Positions 46,242 through 59,569 of a stretch of 64,000 bases of DNA are shown here, piece after piece. The stretch lies in NCBI GenBank assembly GCA_947179155.2, contig OX359273.1, positions 39,516,523-39,580,522 on the forward strand. The letters run 5' to 3'. The stretch comes from Hedera helix (Eukaryota; Streptophyta; Magnoliopsida; Apiales; Araliaceae). The translations under genes were made by a program, and so were the position numbers. Position 1 is the first letter of the stretch; each line of letters begins with the position of its first letter. A model generated the notes under the pieces. The model did not search any database, was not told the origin of the DNA, and worked only from the letters and a program-made list of their open reading frames with translations.

Positions 46242-48274
46242 ATGATTACGTTAAGTTGCAGATTTGGACCGGCACGGCATCGTGTGCTGTGATAGATATG
46301 ATGTTATTATATATGATATTTAAAAGAAACATAGCATACTTATGGAAAAGATATACTCCTTTTGCTCTATATATTAAAAGAGTCTTATATATTAATTTTT
46401 TACTTTTTTTGTTTCACTAAAAATGTCCTGTCTTATAATTAATAATAATATAATATCTTTAAATTTTAATAACAATTATATTATAATGTCAATATTATTG
46501 AACTAACACATCTATTTATTTTTAAGAATAAATATGTACCAATTTTATTTTATTTTAAAAATTTATAAATGAGAAAAGATAAGTAGTAGCAATAAGCACA
46601 AAATTACAAAAACGTAGCAAGATGTCATTTTCTGGACAGACGTATAGATTATGCCATATCTCCCACTATATATGTGATGGAAAGTCCTGTCCTGGCCACT
46701 TGTGGAAAATTCCACATTTTGTACTTTACATGCTTTAATTTTGGACTCCAAACTGTGATTAAAATACTAATTCTTTTCCAATGTGGTTAATTAATTTTTT
46801 TACCACCGCATTGACTAGTTTTTTCTTTAATATGTCAAGTTAGTTAGATCAAGATTTTATATCGTCACTCTCAATTCTGGAATAAGTTTATGTACATAAT
46901 ATTTAATTATAAAATTAATTATTATATTAATTTTAATTAATAAAAATAAAATACGACATAAATTTTAATATAAAATTCTACTTTTTAATAATTAAGATTA
47001 ATATAATAATTAATTTTTATGTACATAAACTTATTCCCTTTATAATAGACTTTTTTTTGGCGGCACGTTCAAAGTGGAGGGTTAAAAATATACTTTTATC
47101 TTGAAATAATACTTTTATTTATATATTTAAGAACTCGGATGGTATTATTATGCGTTCGCAATGCAAATGTTATGAGTTTGATTCCCCCTTCCTGTTTGTA
47201 ATAAAAAAAAATATTGTAATGAAGTAATAATATTTCCAAAAAAAAAAACTAATCTAATAATGATAGTCCCACATTCATAACCGTAAACAATTTAAAATTT
47301 TCAAGGGGTCCAACCCCTACCTACTCTGCAATTTTGCCTTGAGAAGTGGGGAAGCAAGGAAATAGGGGGGGAGGGGGGGGGGGGGGGGGGGGGGGGAGGG
47401 GGGGGGGGATAATAATTATTTTAATTTTATATTTAAGGATAAAATAGTTAATAAGTTAAAATTTAATGATGGACGGAAGAATACAATAGTTGTTGATGAT
47501 AGATACGGTGTTTTGTCAGGCTCAACCACTAGTTTTTAGTTGTCATTTCTAGCCACACTATATTAGCTTCTTGTCAAACATGGTCCTCCAAAAATAAAAA
47601 GCCTCTCTCTCTCTCTCTTTTGGTCCCGGGGGAGTAGTCAACTTCAAAAAATCGATGTGTAAATCTCCAAATATTATAAGTTACGATATTACTCAGTAAT
47701 TATATTAAAGTGTATTATTCTATTAAAAGGTTAATTTTTTGTTCCAAAAAAAAAAGGAAAAATAAATAAGGGCATCCAGTAAGAAAATGAAAAGCTTGCA
47801 AATTACATGTACAGATCTCTAATGACAAAACTTGCATTTTTGTTAATAAATAATTTCTTAATGCTAGACATTAAATCTACGTCACATAAGCCTACATTTT
47901 TTCTCATCAATGATTAACAAAAGGAGACTATCAGGGTAAAGAAAAATAGAAGAAGAAAGAATATGATGTGTAGAAATCCCAGTATTACACCAAGAAGAAA
48001 ATTTTCCATTAACTGTGTGACCATCTTGCACTGCCAAAATTCTCTCGGCAAACAGCGCATATATTTGCAACTCTAACACCGCCATGAAACGAAACTTCCC
48101 AAATTATTTTGCTCCATCTATATTCCGTTTGTGTGTGCAACAGAAGATCTCTTCTAATAGTGTTTATAGGTATGATTTGTCAAGGCTGTAACTATTTTTG
48201 GATGAAATATCTGTCAAGAACATATAAATTGTGCTTAATGCAGTAATTCTTGAAGGACAAAAGGACTTACAGGT
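46080..48274. other. AT-rich intergenic region
   Basis: No gene supported. It contains (AT)n at 46211-46239, a MITE-like left end TACTCCTTTTGCTCTATATATT near 46354, a possible SINE fragment at 47118-47215 (ATGAGTTTGATTCCCCC followed later by an A-run) and the poly-G tract listed separately. Confidence 0.45.
47365..47409. repeat. Poly-G tract
   Basis: About 45 bases on the plus strand are G except for two single A interruptions, followed directly by AT-rich sequence. Such a run can form G-quadruplexes. Its true length is doubtful because long homopolymers are often mis-sequenced. Confidence 0.9.
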
Positions 48275-51200
48275 TTAATGAGGAATCTGCACGATAATAA
48301 ATGTGATGAAATACAAGCATGCAGAGATTGCCATTCCAGCAATAAAGTTATACAGCAGCAGCCTATTGTCTCGTGTGGGTATAAACAATGACTTAAGAGT
48401 ATTTATCAGTTCAAAAAGGCGAGATATGATATCTGCATAAACAAGCAAAATAACACCAGGAAGGAAAAGCTCGAGTTTAGTTACCTCCCTCCAGTCTTTA
48501 AATTCAGAGGGGTAGAATAAATTGCTCACCAAGACATAAATGGCAGTTGAAAGCATGAAGTTGAGCATAGGATAATCTGGTATGAAACATAGAAGCCACT
48601 TGGGCTGTCCATTAGGCATATTTGATCTGCAAAAACATGTAAAACAGAAACAAGACTTGGCCTCTTAGCTCGAAAAGTAAAGCTACCTAGTTTTAAAACA
48701 CTGGCAAGATGAAAAAAACCATCTCTGTTCTTCACATAACTTCTGCTAAAATAAAATTTAGTTAAAACAAGAATCTTTACTGAACAAGTTGAAAATCAAG
48801 AAATTTAAGTTTCATATAAATTAATTTAATGAAATTTAATGATCGCAAGATTGAATAATTATATATAGAATAATAAAACAAATGTTTTATTCAAAGAAAA
48901 AAATCATCCATCCAATATTTCATGTTGATTAACGACGAGTAAAATGGAAAAATTATGAACTTCACACACCTCAACCAGATGTGGAACTGAGAGATATAGG
49001 TCTCCAAAGTGATCTTCCCAAGCCAACTATAAGCCTATAAAAGCAATTAAACAAATTAGAGGTAGCAGAAAAGTACCAAATAATAATAGAAGTTCAAAGC
49101 CAACAAAATCATGAACAATGAATGATGGTTCATGGTTCATGGTTCATGGTTGAATGATTTAACCAAACAAGTAATAATAGAACTTACGCAAAGAGAGTTA
49201 AGGAAAAATTCCGGAGCTCCTGAGTGAAATTTCTCAAGCAAATGTACACACTGGAATGAGAAGTAGGTAGAGAGAGGCAAGGCTAAGGATACTGCAAATT
49301 AATGTACAAAATTTAAACTGTTCAACATGACAAGCTGTTAACACTCCTAGAACGGATTTTCAAAGTAAAAATTACGATAGTAATATAACGTTAGTAAAAG
49401 AAGGTATGAAATCGGATAAGTATACACACGTTATTGGAATCCAAGATGTATAGGGGTGAAATTTGTTGTATGTAACCTTGTCCAGCTTGTAAATATATTC
49501 ATACCACAAATATCCAACCTACACAAATGACCCCTTCAACAATCAGCCGTACAATTAGAAAATAGGAGAAAAATGATTCCATACGAAACAGCAAAGGCAA
49601 CTTACAAATAGGGAAACTGCAAATATACATGTTTTGATTGAACGTCTCCGCTTGATTTCAGACTCCTCTAGTTTCTCCATCCACTTTTCAACCTAATAGA
49701 ATTAATTATTTATAAATTTAGCAGTTGCACCCAGAAACCAACCTTTTCAACTAAAAAATAATTTATTTAAAAAAACTAGAAGATATTACATTGGGGTGAC
49801 AATAGGCATATATCATGCCTATAATCCATATATAGCGATCAAGCCCGGATCTGAAATGCCACTCGTGCAATCGAGGTAAATCTGGTTTTGCAGGATCAGT
49901 ATACCCTGTAAATGCCACTCGTGCTGCTGGACTCAGATGAGCATATCTGCTATAAATACATGTTTCTTTTAAAATATTGATCCGAAAATTAACTGTTCCT
50001 TTTCTTCTTATTTTGTTCATCAAGACGATTCCCAACTTACGAACTAAAAGATAAAAATTGAAGTCCACCATGTTATAATTACGATGAGGTTGATGTTTAG
50101 CAACATAAGTATTAGTAGTATCCACTCAACTCCATCGAGGAAATTCCTAAACAAAGTCAAAATGGAATTTATCATTCAACTAAGTTAACTTCGAATATAT
50201 TTACTTTTGTGGAAGCTTATCATAAATACATGTTGACACCAAGTCCATATGCCAATAGCAAGAAATGACTATAATAATTATCAGGGAAGGCATCTAAGTT
50301 TCAAAGTATCAGTTGAACTAATCCTTTTCATAATGTCATATTCATTTTTCAGCTGTTAACCTGTCACTAACTTGCCGCTTAGTCAGAAAGACTATAATAT
50401 TCATTTTCTGGCCATTCTTTAGCTTCTCGATTCTGGTATCTAATCTATCACCACAAATATTTTATCAATGAAAAATTCCCTATACACAATAACTAATAAC
50501 CTGTCATAAACATTTTTCGTGTTTTTTGACAAGAAAAAAATAAATATTATTTTTTTAATTAATAAGCTAGGCCTCCATTTATCCTTTCAGACAATATTTC
50601 ATTCTTCAAAACCACAAAATCAATTGACAGATTTTCCTTATATTTCTTGGATAAATGGAGGCCAATAAAAAATTGGCATGCCAAGCAAAGAGAAGAGAAT
50701 GGAATTGAAATGCTAAACCCAAAGGATTTACAAAAACCAGTTTTGAAAAAAAAATTACACCTCAGTCACCTTCATACAGGATTGACAACTAGGATGGAGC
50801 TCCAGTCTTCCCCATTAACTCATTAACAATGAAGCACAGATTTGACTTTCAGTTCAGACTAGAAAAACTAGTATCCTTATTGTAGCTACGAAGTTCCAAA
50901 AATCTGGATGATTATAAAAACTACTATTCTATAGCTCAAAAAACACCTTCCCTATCCAAATGTTGACACCTGAGTCTAATTTACTAAGTTCTACTCAATA
51001 CTAGGTTAGTTTTTATTCGTGCCGATCAAAGACAATCAGTTATTTAATCTCACAGATAACTTACTTGGGTCTAGTCCTGTCAAATCTATATCACTAAAAA
51101 CTTAATTGGCACTCATGTACACTAACATAAGCTTAGATTTTAAAAATGTATCACAAGTACAGCTTCAGTCGGATGAATTTACAGAACGCATATGCTCAGA

Positions 51201-51482
51201 AATGCACATGTATTGCAAATAATAGCGCATCCGACAAGTATGAACGTGTCATATGCATATGATGAAATTTTCAAACATGTAAATTTTCACGAAATCAAAC
51301 CAATGCAATTCTAAATTTAGAAGTTTTAAACCAATACAAAGATCTCTAGACAAATAACTGACTTAATCCAAAACAATTTATACGTATCCACATCCAATTA
51401 AAACTGCCAACTTTACTTTTAAGCAACTAACTAGTGTAAATTACTGTACCTGTCCAGGTGTAACAGGGTCAGGAACCACCAT
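48275..51482 (-). pseudogene. RWA: REDUCED WALL ACETYLATION (RWA) protein gene lacking middle exons
   Basis: RWA proteins are multi-membrane Golgi proteins needed for acetylation of wall polysaccharides. Exon 1 (51450-51482, MVVPDPVTPGQ, GT donor) matches the conserved VTPGQ start. The next recognisable exons encode only the C-terminal third: 49790-49905 (GYTDPAKPDLPRLHEWHF), 49606-49692 (VEKWMEKLEESE), 49430-49518 (VGYLWYEYIYKLDK), 49188-49250 (LRNFTQELR), 48970-49026 (AWLGKITLETYISQFHIWL) and 48275-48626 (MPNGQPKWLL to the stop). The ~1.5 kb between 49905 and 51450 shows no sign of the remaining RWA exons, and joining exon 1 to the next exon gives the wrong frame. The last intron (97 nt, GTGAGC..GCAG, 48542-48446) is open in frame if retained, and splicing it shifts the frame. 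The gene is therefore probably non-functional, though transcribed parts are possible. Confidence 0.83.
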
Positions 51483-52031
51483 TTATGCTCGGATTCGAAA
51501 CTGTCAATGTGGAACAGTCATAAATTAATTAACCAATCAGTTTCTCCAAATGAGACACTGAAAATTGTAGTGAATTAGTGATAAATCAATCGATCGATAG
51601 AGATAGTACCTTTGCGAGAAAATGTGCGAGGTTATACGTATCTAACACAATGTGAATTGCATATATATGATATGAAAAGATTAAAACCCTAACAAACAGT
51701 GACTCGATTGAAGAAAGGAGAGATCTGAAGCAACCGCTTGAAGAATTGATTAATCTCCTACTTCAGAAGAAATGTCCCTCTCTCTCTCTCTCTCCTCACT
51801 TCAACTCTCTCTCTACATATATATGTATCTATATGTCTGAATTTTATAAAAGCAACCGTTAATGGTGGTTTAGAGAGAGGGGAGGATTTCGAGAGGGAGA
51901 GAGAAATATAGTGAACAGAAAGTTTAGCCTTTTGCCTTAAAAAAAAAAGCAATGGAGTCTTATCGAAATCGGATTCGGCAATGCTAATAATTATGTAATA
52001 ATAATGTAATCAATGTTGAGGAATACATTTA
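51483..52031. other. Upstream region of RWA
   Basis: No separate gene. It would hold the RWA 5' untranslated region and promoter. (CT)n at 51776-51797 and a TATATATGTAT stretch at about 51815 are the visible motifs. Confidence 0.5.
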
Positions 52032-53795
52032 GGGAGTGTATTTAATTAAGATTTTTAAAAATTTTTAATTTTTTTTTTTAAGTGATAGATTTTTGTAGAG
52101 TTCATTGACTTTTAGGACCTGTTCGAGAATGACTTTTTTTTTTGACTTAAAGTTAAAATTTGAGTAGATTTATAAGTTAAAATTTGAGTAGATTTATAAG
52201 TTAAATTTAATAAAAGTGTTCGACATCATTTTTACTTATAAGTCGGGAATTATAAGTAATAATTATGGATGTGTTCGGGTAATAATGACTTATAAGTTAA
52301 ATAAAATGTAAAAATTACTAAAATGTCATTTAGTAGAAAGAATGTTAAAAAAATAAGGAGGGACAGTTTTGTCATTTCACTGCAGTTGACCAACTTAAAA
52401 AAAATGACTTATAAGTCATTTTTTTTAAGTAACTAAAACTTGCTTATTTTTTTTAACTTTTTTCCGACTTATAAGTCATTTTTTAAGTCATTCCCGAACA
52501 GTACTTTTAGCAAACCAACTTATAAGTTGGGTTGACCAACTTATAAGTTGGTCCCGAACAGGCTCTTAATGACTTTAAAGATTTTTAAAATGACTTTTAA
52601 AGACTATGAAATAAGTGACATATTTTTATAGATTTTTTACTAAAAATTTTGATAGACTTTTAATATATCTTGTAACTTACATCATTAAGCATTTTGTTGA
52701 AGAGGTCAGACAATATACTTTGAAGAAAATTATAGAAATTATGAACTTGATAGATTGGTTTGGTCTGGAAGCATCCTCATCTTTACACATTTGACATAAT
52801 AGAGTATCACATAACCCAATGATCATAAATGGATAAAAAATTAAAGGAATAACTGATTTAGAGAAAATTACACACTGCCCTATAATGGAAAAAATTTATA
52901 AACCACGTAGAATTTTAAAATTTTCTATTATTTTTTTACTGCTAATACCTAAATATTGTAATTACAATTTTAACTTAACAACATAAAATGACATTCGCAA
53001 CCAAATGAAAGGAAGGGTTATTCATCAAAATTCTCCATAGAAACAATTGCTAAAATACGAACAATTTTATTAGACAGTTTACTTAGTATATCATTATTTA
53101 TCAAAAGTTTTATAGGAGGCATTTTCAAATCACCAGTATAAATAACACCCAAAATATATTAAATCAGCACTAACATGTAAGCTTACATAACTGATGAGGA
53201 TAAACTATGTTATATTTTTATTCCCTAAATGCTAAGTTTTTGTAATTATTTTGTACTTAAATGTATTAATATTTATTTTAATTTGGTTTTGATATATTTT
53301 GTGAGTTTTCAATTAATTTATATTATTTAATGTTATTTTATACTATTTTTATTTGTTAGTTTTTAAGTATTTTTATTATTTTAGGAAAATTATTTATTAT
53401 TATGTGTTTTTATTAATTTTATTTGTATTTATTTTATATTATTTTCATCTTCTCCCTTTCTAAAATATTTGAAAGTTTTTGGCAAATATTTGGAAGTCTT
53501 TGGGCATGAGGCCAGACTTTGGAAGACTTTGAATATGAATAAATCTTGTTTTAAAGTCTATCAAACTCCACCATTTGATAGAAAATTTTAAAATTTATGA
53601 CTTTTGGAATACCGAAATACTTTTATAGACTTTGTAAAAGTCTTAATTCAATATCACATAACTTTTAAAGACATTAGAAAAGTTGTAATTGAATACCACT
53701 AAACTTTTATAAACTCTTTAAATATCTTGATTGAATACAACTAAACTTTTAAAGTCTTTATAAGTCCTTACAAATCTTAATTGAATACACCCCCC
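52032..53795. mobile_element. TTA-duplicating (PIF/Harbinger-like) element, 1.76 kb
   Basis: Begins GGGAGTGTATTTAATTAAGA and ends TCTTAATTGAATACACCCCC(C), inverted with few mismatches, flanked by TTA at 52029-52031 and 53796-53798. Arms repeat CTTTTAAAGACTT/AAGTCTTTAAAAG words. No transposase is seen. A second MITE (52115-52565) is nested near its left end. Confidence 0.68.
52115..52565. mobile_element. Tourist-like MITE nested in the 52-53.8 kb element
   Basis: 451 bp. Ends GGACCTGTTCGAGAATGACTT and TCCCGAACAGGCTC are inverted repeats, flanked by TTA on both sides (52112-52114, 52566-52568). The interior is rich in the palindrome GACTTATAAGTC. The same family, in the opposite orientation, is the host of the hAT insertion at 34245-37664. 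Confidence 0.75.
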
Positions 53796-53798
53796 TTA

Positions 53799-56703
53799 GA
53801 GGCTTCCAATTTTATTATCTTGATTTTATTTTAAATAAAAACATAATAATTATTTTATTTTATTTTTGTATATGCGATCATTTTAAGAAAAAATTTATTT
53901 TTTATTTGTTATTTGTTGAATTTAAAATAAAATTAATTGCTTAATTTGTCATATTATTTTTAAATATTAAACGCTAATTTGTTAATATGTGATTGAAAAA
54001 AAAAATTAAAAAAAGAAGAAGTATATATATCTTAATCCATGTGCTTAATCTTAAAACCTCAATTGAAACGCAGTCGAGGGAATATAATATGAGAAATTAA
54101 AAAATATTTGAGGGAGCATAATCTTGGAAATCATATAATATGCCTAATTTGCCCCAAGTAAGGTTTATGTTTTTCTCCATTATTTTTTATTACTCTCCAT
54201 TTCAAACTAAAAGTCATTTTGCATTGAAAAATTAAATTCATTATATTATGAAATTTAAAAGTAATATGACTACATTTAAAATTGAAAAATAATAAATTTA
54301 ATGATTAATAAACTTTGTAAATATTTCCAATACTAGTGGCTTGTAGCGACTAAAATAAGATAATAAAATAAAACTTTTCGAAGCAAAATAGGTGTCATGT
54401 ATTATGTAAATATTTAACCTTTTACATTGATAATAATTAAATTGAAAAGTCAATGAATCCACAACGAAAGAAAACAATCATCATAGGATTGTACTTTTTA
54501 TGCAAGCCATTGACAACTAGCAATCTAGCACCCCATAATATTCGAAGCCATTAACATGCGCAAAGAATTATTCGATGGTATTCGAGTATCGTCACGTGAT
54601 ATTTTATATTATTAATATATTATTATTTTAATATATATATAGTAAATTATTTTATTATATATATTAAAATGACAATATACAAGTGATTTTGAAACATCAC
54701 GTGATCATACTCAAGATTATAAAATAATTTTTTCAAAAGAACGCCGAGTAAAAAAAGTATTCTTCCCTATTCCATTTTGGGCCGGACATAAACATTTATA
54801 TCCCACATGACTGGTACCTTTCCATAAACATACTTCTCCTAGGCCCTAATCCATAAATATCTATTGAAAAGATAATACTAGCACATATGTATACCTCATA
54901 TGGTAACTTGTACTACTTTAATATAGATAATGGTATGATATGTTTGGTGAAACTCAACATGTGCATAATTCACAAGTTGTTGTTCATATGGGGGTGATTG
55001 TCAATTTGCTACATAATAGAAGTCTTCTTAAATATTTAGTTCCCTATAATTTGATTGTGATAATTTTTTGTTGTATCAAATCAAACAAAGATTTACAATC
55101 GTGGTTAATTATTCTTAAAAAAAATTGTAAAGGGTTTGTTTAGATAATTTTCATGGAATTGCTCTTGTCAAGCTGTAATATTTTGCATGTTTTCTCCGAC
55201 AGACTTAAGGCGTCGTAACTTGAAATGAAGCAATTAGTCTATTCTTAGTTTCAGCATCGTACCATTATTATGATTTTCTTTCAAATGCAGCATAGAGATT
55301 TTCAAATGAGCCATGCGTAATGCTTTTGCAAGTTTGTGCCAGTTATTGCTCATTTGGGAGACTTGAAGCAAGTTTAATTATGGTGCAATTAATCATAGAA
55401 AAAATGTTATAAATCAAATCATATTTAGTAAATAGTTTTAAAGCAATATATAGACATATTTTAATATGTATATTGTGCTTTTAATTATATACGTGTGAAG
55501 ATTCAAAATGTGCGAAATTTAATTTTAGCAAACGGAATTTATTTTTTTTGTTAATGAATGACGATAATTGAAAGTAATTTGGATTGTAGAGTTTTTGATA
55601 TAGGAGAACCTTTTTAAAAGGGGGGGAAATTCATATTTTTAGTGAGTAAATAGACTATTTTATTTTTTAAAAATTAACATGTTGTGCACATGATTCATTT
55701 ATTTTGACCAAAATATGTCAGAGGGGACGTTTTGCAAAAAATTAAAATGTTAGATACGAGATTGCAAAAATTGAAACATTAGCATCCGCGTTGCATTTGA
55801 GTGTAAATATAAGGGGGGACATTTTTGCAATTTGCTCTTTTAATTTTGACTAAATTAATAGATATTTATAATTATTTATTCACTACTATTTAAATTTTCT
55901 CATCACCAATACGTAGTTTCCATAATTCTATAAATAAAATGTTTCACTCCACGGCTGTAGTACTGTCTATCTGTGTTGGTTCAACGACAACACTTGCATG
56001 TGTTCTGTGTTCTTGGTTCATAGTTCATGGTTCAAGTATAGAAAAGGGTCTGTTTTAGAACTGTTATGATTGCTAGGTCTACGTACATGCAGTATGCAGA
56101 CGATTGAGCTCATATTCTGGTCAAATAAAAGGATATATCATGAAAGCAAACCCCATCAAAATTAAGAATTTATATAAATTAAAAAGTATTTTTAAACGAG
56201 GAAAATTCTCAATTATGTTTGGATCTCGATCCACACGTACCAATTAAATACCATAAATTAGTAGAGAACAAGCACATAATTACCAAACAAATCAGTTAAA
56301 ATGAGAGCAAAGGATGGAAGAAAGAGGGAATATATGAAAATTAGCCATAGATGTATACCTTTTAAAAGTAAAAATTGGTATATATGATTCATATATGTTT
56401 TAAAAATAATAATCTAATAATTAATAGTATTTTTTAGATAATTTATAGTATTCATAATTCTATTAATGAATAAAAAATTGAGTCCATTCATATCAATTTA
56501 AAATGTTACAAACTGACTTTTATTTTGAAAATGAGAGACTATTGTTGATATAAACTTAGGGAATTCTTATTCTCACAAGTAAAAATTATATTTCTACAAG
56601 ATCTCCCTCACATATGTGTGGGACCTATTTATTATTCATGTAAGAGAGACCATATGGAACTATATATCACTTTTAATTGTGAAAATATCAATTCCCTAAA
56701 CTT
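53799..56703. other. AT-rich intergenic region
   Basis: No gene supported. A long imperfect hairpin lies at 54585-54725 (arms GAGTATCGTCACGTGAT and ATCACGTGATCATACTC). A degenerate Stowaway-like sequence may span about 54190-54400 (left end TACTCTCCATTTCAAACTAA). Confidence 0.45.
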
Positions 56704-57799
56704 AACCACTACAAGAAAATGTCTAATTCTGACATAATTAGACCCGATGGAATAGATTCTCAAGAAATTAATATATATTCGACAGAATTTTTTGTCATAA
56801 ATAATTCTCTTGAAAATATATTAATTCTGAAATAATTTTGTCGGAATTACTAATCACCAATGGCGTGAAAAACTCCCGTCAGCCTGCACCATAATCTCGA
56901 TGGAATTCATAATAATTTCAATAGAAATTCCATCGAAATTAACTTATTTATGAGGGAATTAATTTCAACGGAATTTCGTCGAAAATAAGCTAACTTATAA
57001 CTCTAAAACCGCTACCTCTTCTTCCACCGCAGTAAACATTTCTTTCTCTCCTTCCTCTCTCTCTTATATATATTATTCTACACAGTAATGTGTTAAATTG
57101 ATAAAATAAAAGTTAAGAATATTATGTGCAAATTATAATAAAAAAAAAATATCGGTAGAGACACCAAATAATATTCGATACCGTACGACTGTGCCGTGAC
57201 AACCAATTATTGGTGGACCCCACAACAAAATAATTATCGGATACAAAAAACGATAAAATAACCGTTAATAAAAATTATTGACGAAATTATTACATTTAAC
57301 TGTTAAAATATCTGATAATAAAGGAACAGTAACACACATAAAGGGAGTTTATTTTTCTGCGATCAGTATTCTCCCTTTTTATTTCATCAAGGACCTCTAA
57401 CATGTGTGTGTGTGTGTTAATTTTATAAGACCCTATATCTCTGGTATTATAGGAATCACATGCCTTCAAAAACTAATTTTTTAAAATTTTCTTCTAATAA
57501 TATATATGCCTTCACTATTAAATAATTATAGAACATGTCACTAAAGGTAATATAAACATTTAATCATATTAAAAAAAAACTAAAATTAACTTTAAAAAAA
57601 TTTAGCTACTATAACATGGGTTCAATCCCAATACATTAATAAACCAAAGACTGGACTACTAATAAATTTTCAAGCCCAATTACACTCTTGCGCTTGGTCA
57701 TTAGTCAAACCCGCAGAAGTATGAGTAAATCCTAACAAAAATGTTAGTAACCCCAGTCAGATAGTACTAAATGTTGATGATGTGCTCAAACATAAAATC

Positions 57800-57964
57800 G
57801 TTGACGAACCAATTACAATGTGGAAGTCGAAGAAGAAATGATCGTTAATGACTATGTCAAATTGTTAAATATGATAACGACGAAAAAACTGATGATGAAG
57901 AAGAATAGATAGAATCACAAGATGATAATATGTTGATTCTGACTGGTTTAATGACGTAATTTAG
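57800..57964 (+). pseudogene. Remnant of CACTA transposase (TNP2-type) C-terminus
   Basis: The acidic, Glu/Asp-rich reading (VEVEEEMIV then, in other frames, DDEEE and YVDSDWFNDVI before TAG at 57962-57964) resembles the tail of the large CACTA transposase ORF. It changes frame repeatedly. The catalytic part is absent, so the element lost most of this gene. Confidence 0.45.
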
Positions 57965-59002
57965 GATATCTTCTTATTGTAGTAAATTTCAAATTCCTTA
58001 TTTATTATTTATAATTCGCATTATTAATTAGGTTATTTTTATAACTTGACTTATATGTGCATTTGGTTTTTTTAGTAGTATATATGGCTAAACATAGTAG
58101 TGGTGGTCGCAGCGGTAGTGGACATATAGGTTCAGTTAACGGTAGTTAAGGCAGGTCCTCATCATCACGTAAGTTTATTTGATATCAATTTTATATAGTG
58201 TTGTCTACATTTTCATTTGTCTAAATATTATATTTATACAATTTATGTATTGTACTTACAAATAGTGGTCATCGACGTCGTCAGGGGGCTAACCTTGGTT
58301 TATTTAGCAATCCATCGGCAGTTCCACATATTTGCCTTGTATAAGTCGACTCGCATTAATATGTGTCATTAATAACTTTTTTTTTTACTAATTTTATTTA
58401 AAGATGGCATAATTTATAACTCAATATTTTTATCTTTATTGTAGTATATTGACCCCTACGATTAAGGGGACTTTCGATGTCATCTGTTTGTCCCTCCTTA
58501 TTACCGACTATATACATTATACACAATATGTGCAGTACGATCCCTCCTTTATAGAGAATGTATTGCAGGAGTTTCACATAAGTTAAACCATATACATAAA
58601 TATTAATTTAATCTTATATATTTTCTAATGTATTACTATTTTTCTATAGACTTATTATACATATGAGGAGAGCATATCTTAGACGGATGGCGATGCGATC
58701 ATTATAGCTCATGTTGCGAAAAACTTTTTTGGCTAGTTGCACGAGATTAAATAGATGGTCGCATGGGATGTTAATGAGCAAACCGGGACTAGCCTCTGCG
58801 ATCATCAACCCACCATGTATCTGATATTGCATGGGTGGCTATATGTGTTCCTACTAGGATGATGAGACTTTCAAGAAGAAGATGAATCGTAGCAAGTTTA
58901 GAGTAGTACATAATACTAGCTCGTAATCATTTGAGGAGCGTAAGGAGGTATGTATTTGTGTTTAGTTATTTGTTTTAATATTATTATTAGTTACTAATTA
59001 AA

Positions 59003-59003
<1 letters not shown>

Positions 59004-59052
<49 letters not shown>
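59004..59052. repeat. (AT)n microsatellite
   Basis: About 48 bp of AT dinucleotides inside the CACTA transposase remnant. Confidence 0.95.
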
Positions 59053-59055
<3 letters not shown>

Positions 59056-59343
59056 TGTATTTATTAGGCCATGCGGAGGGTTTTGGGCTGACCTCCTACT
59101 CTTCTCGAGTTTTGGGATAGAGTCCATACAAAGAAGTGCACATCATCTATTATGTTTCCCACAACATTAACTATACGAGTAATTCTTATTTTAAAAAATA
59201 ATTTTAAATATTAGGTAATTAATTAAATTCTTTAAATAACTAATATGTATATAATAAATTATAAGACCAGTTTCAAAAGCTTCAGGACTAATGTATAGCT
59301 AAGCTGCGGGTTGTTAGGGGAAATCTTGAATCGTTAAATTCCA

Positions 59344-59569
59344 CCGTTGACGGTCGGAACCGTCGTCATTGATATACACAAGCACGTTCTTGATTTGGTT
59401 TGTAGCGACGGCCTGACCGTCGGTATAGATATGTAGGATTGTCGCTATAGGTTTTACCGACGGCTTCTAAGGCGACGATCGGGCGGCGATCGATAATACC
59501 TTTAATGTCTGTCTTTAGGCCTATAGCGACGGTCGACGATCATTGCAATAGGCCAGATTTCTAGTAGTG
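59344..59569. mobile_element. Terminal fragment of a second CACTA-like element
   Basis: The right edge TTTCTAGTAGTG (complement CACTACTAGAAA) is a classic CACTA terminus. The preceding 200 bp is GC-richer than its surroundings and reiterates GCGACGGT/ACCGTCGC/CGACGAT subterminal words. The left terminus was not found, so it is a fragment nested in the older element. Confidence 0.6.

Noticed and set aside
54940..55143. 67-codon open frame starting MFGETQHVHNSQVVVHMG
   Set aside because: No family resemblance, no promoter or splice context, and isolated in AT-rich DNA.
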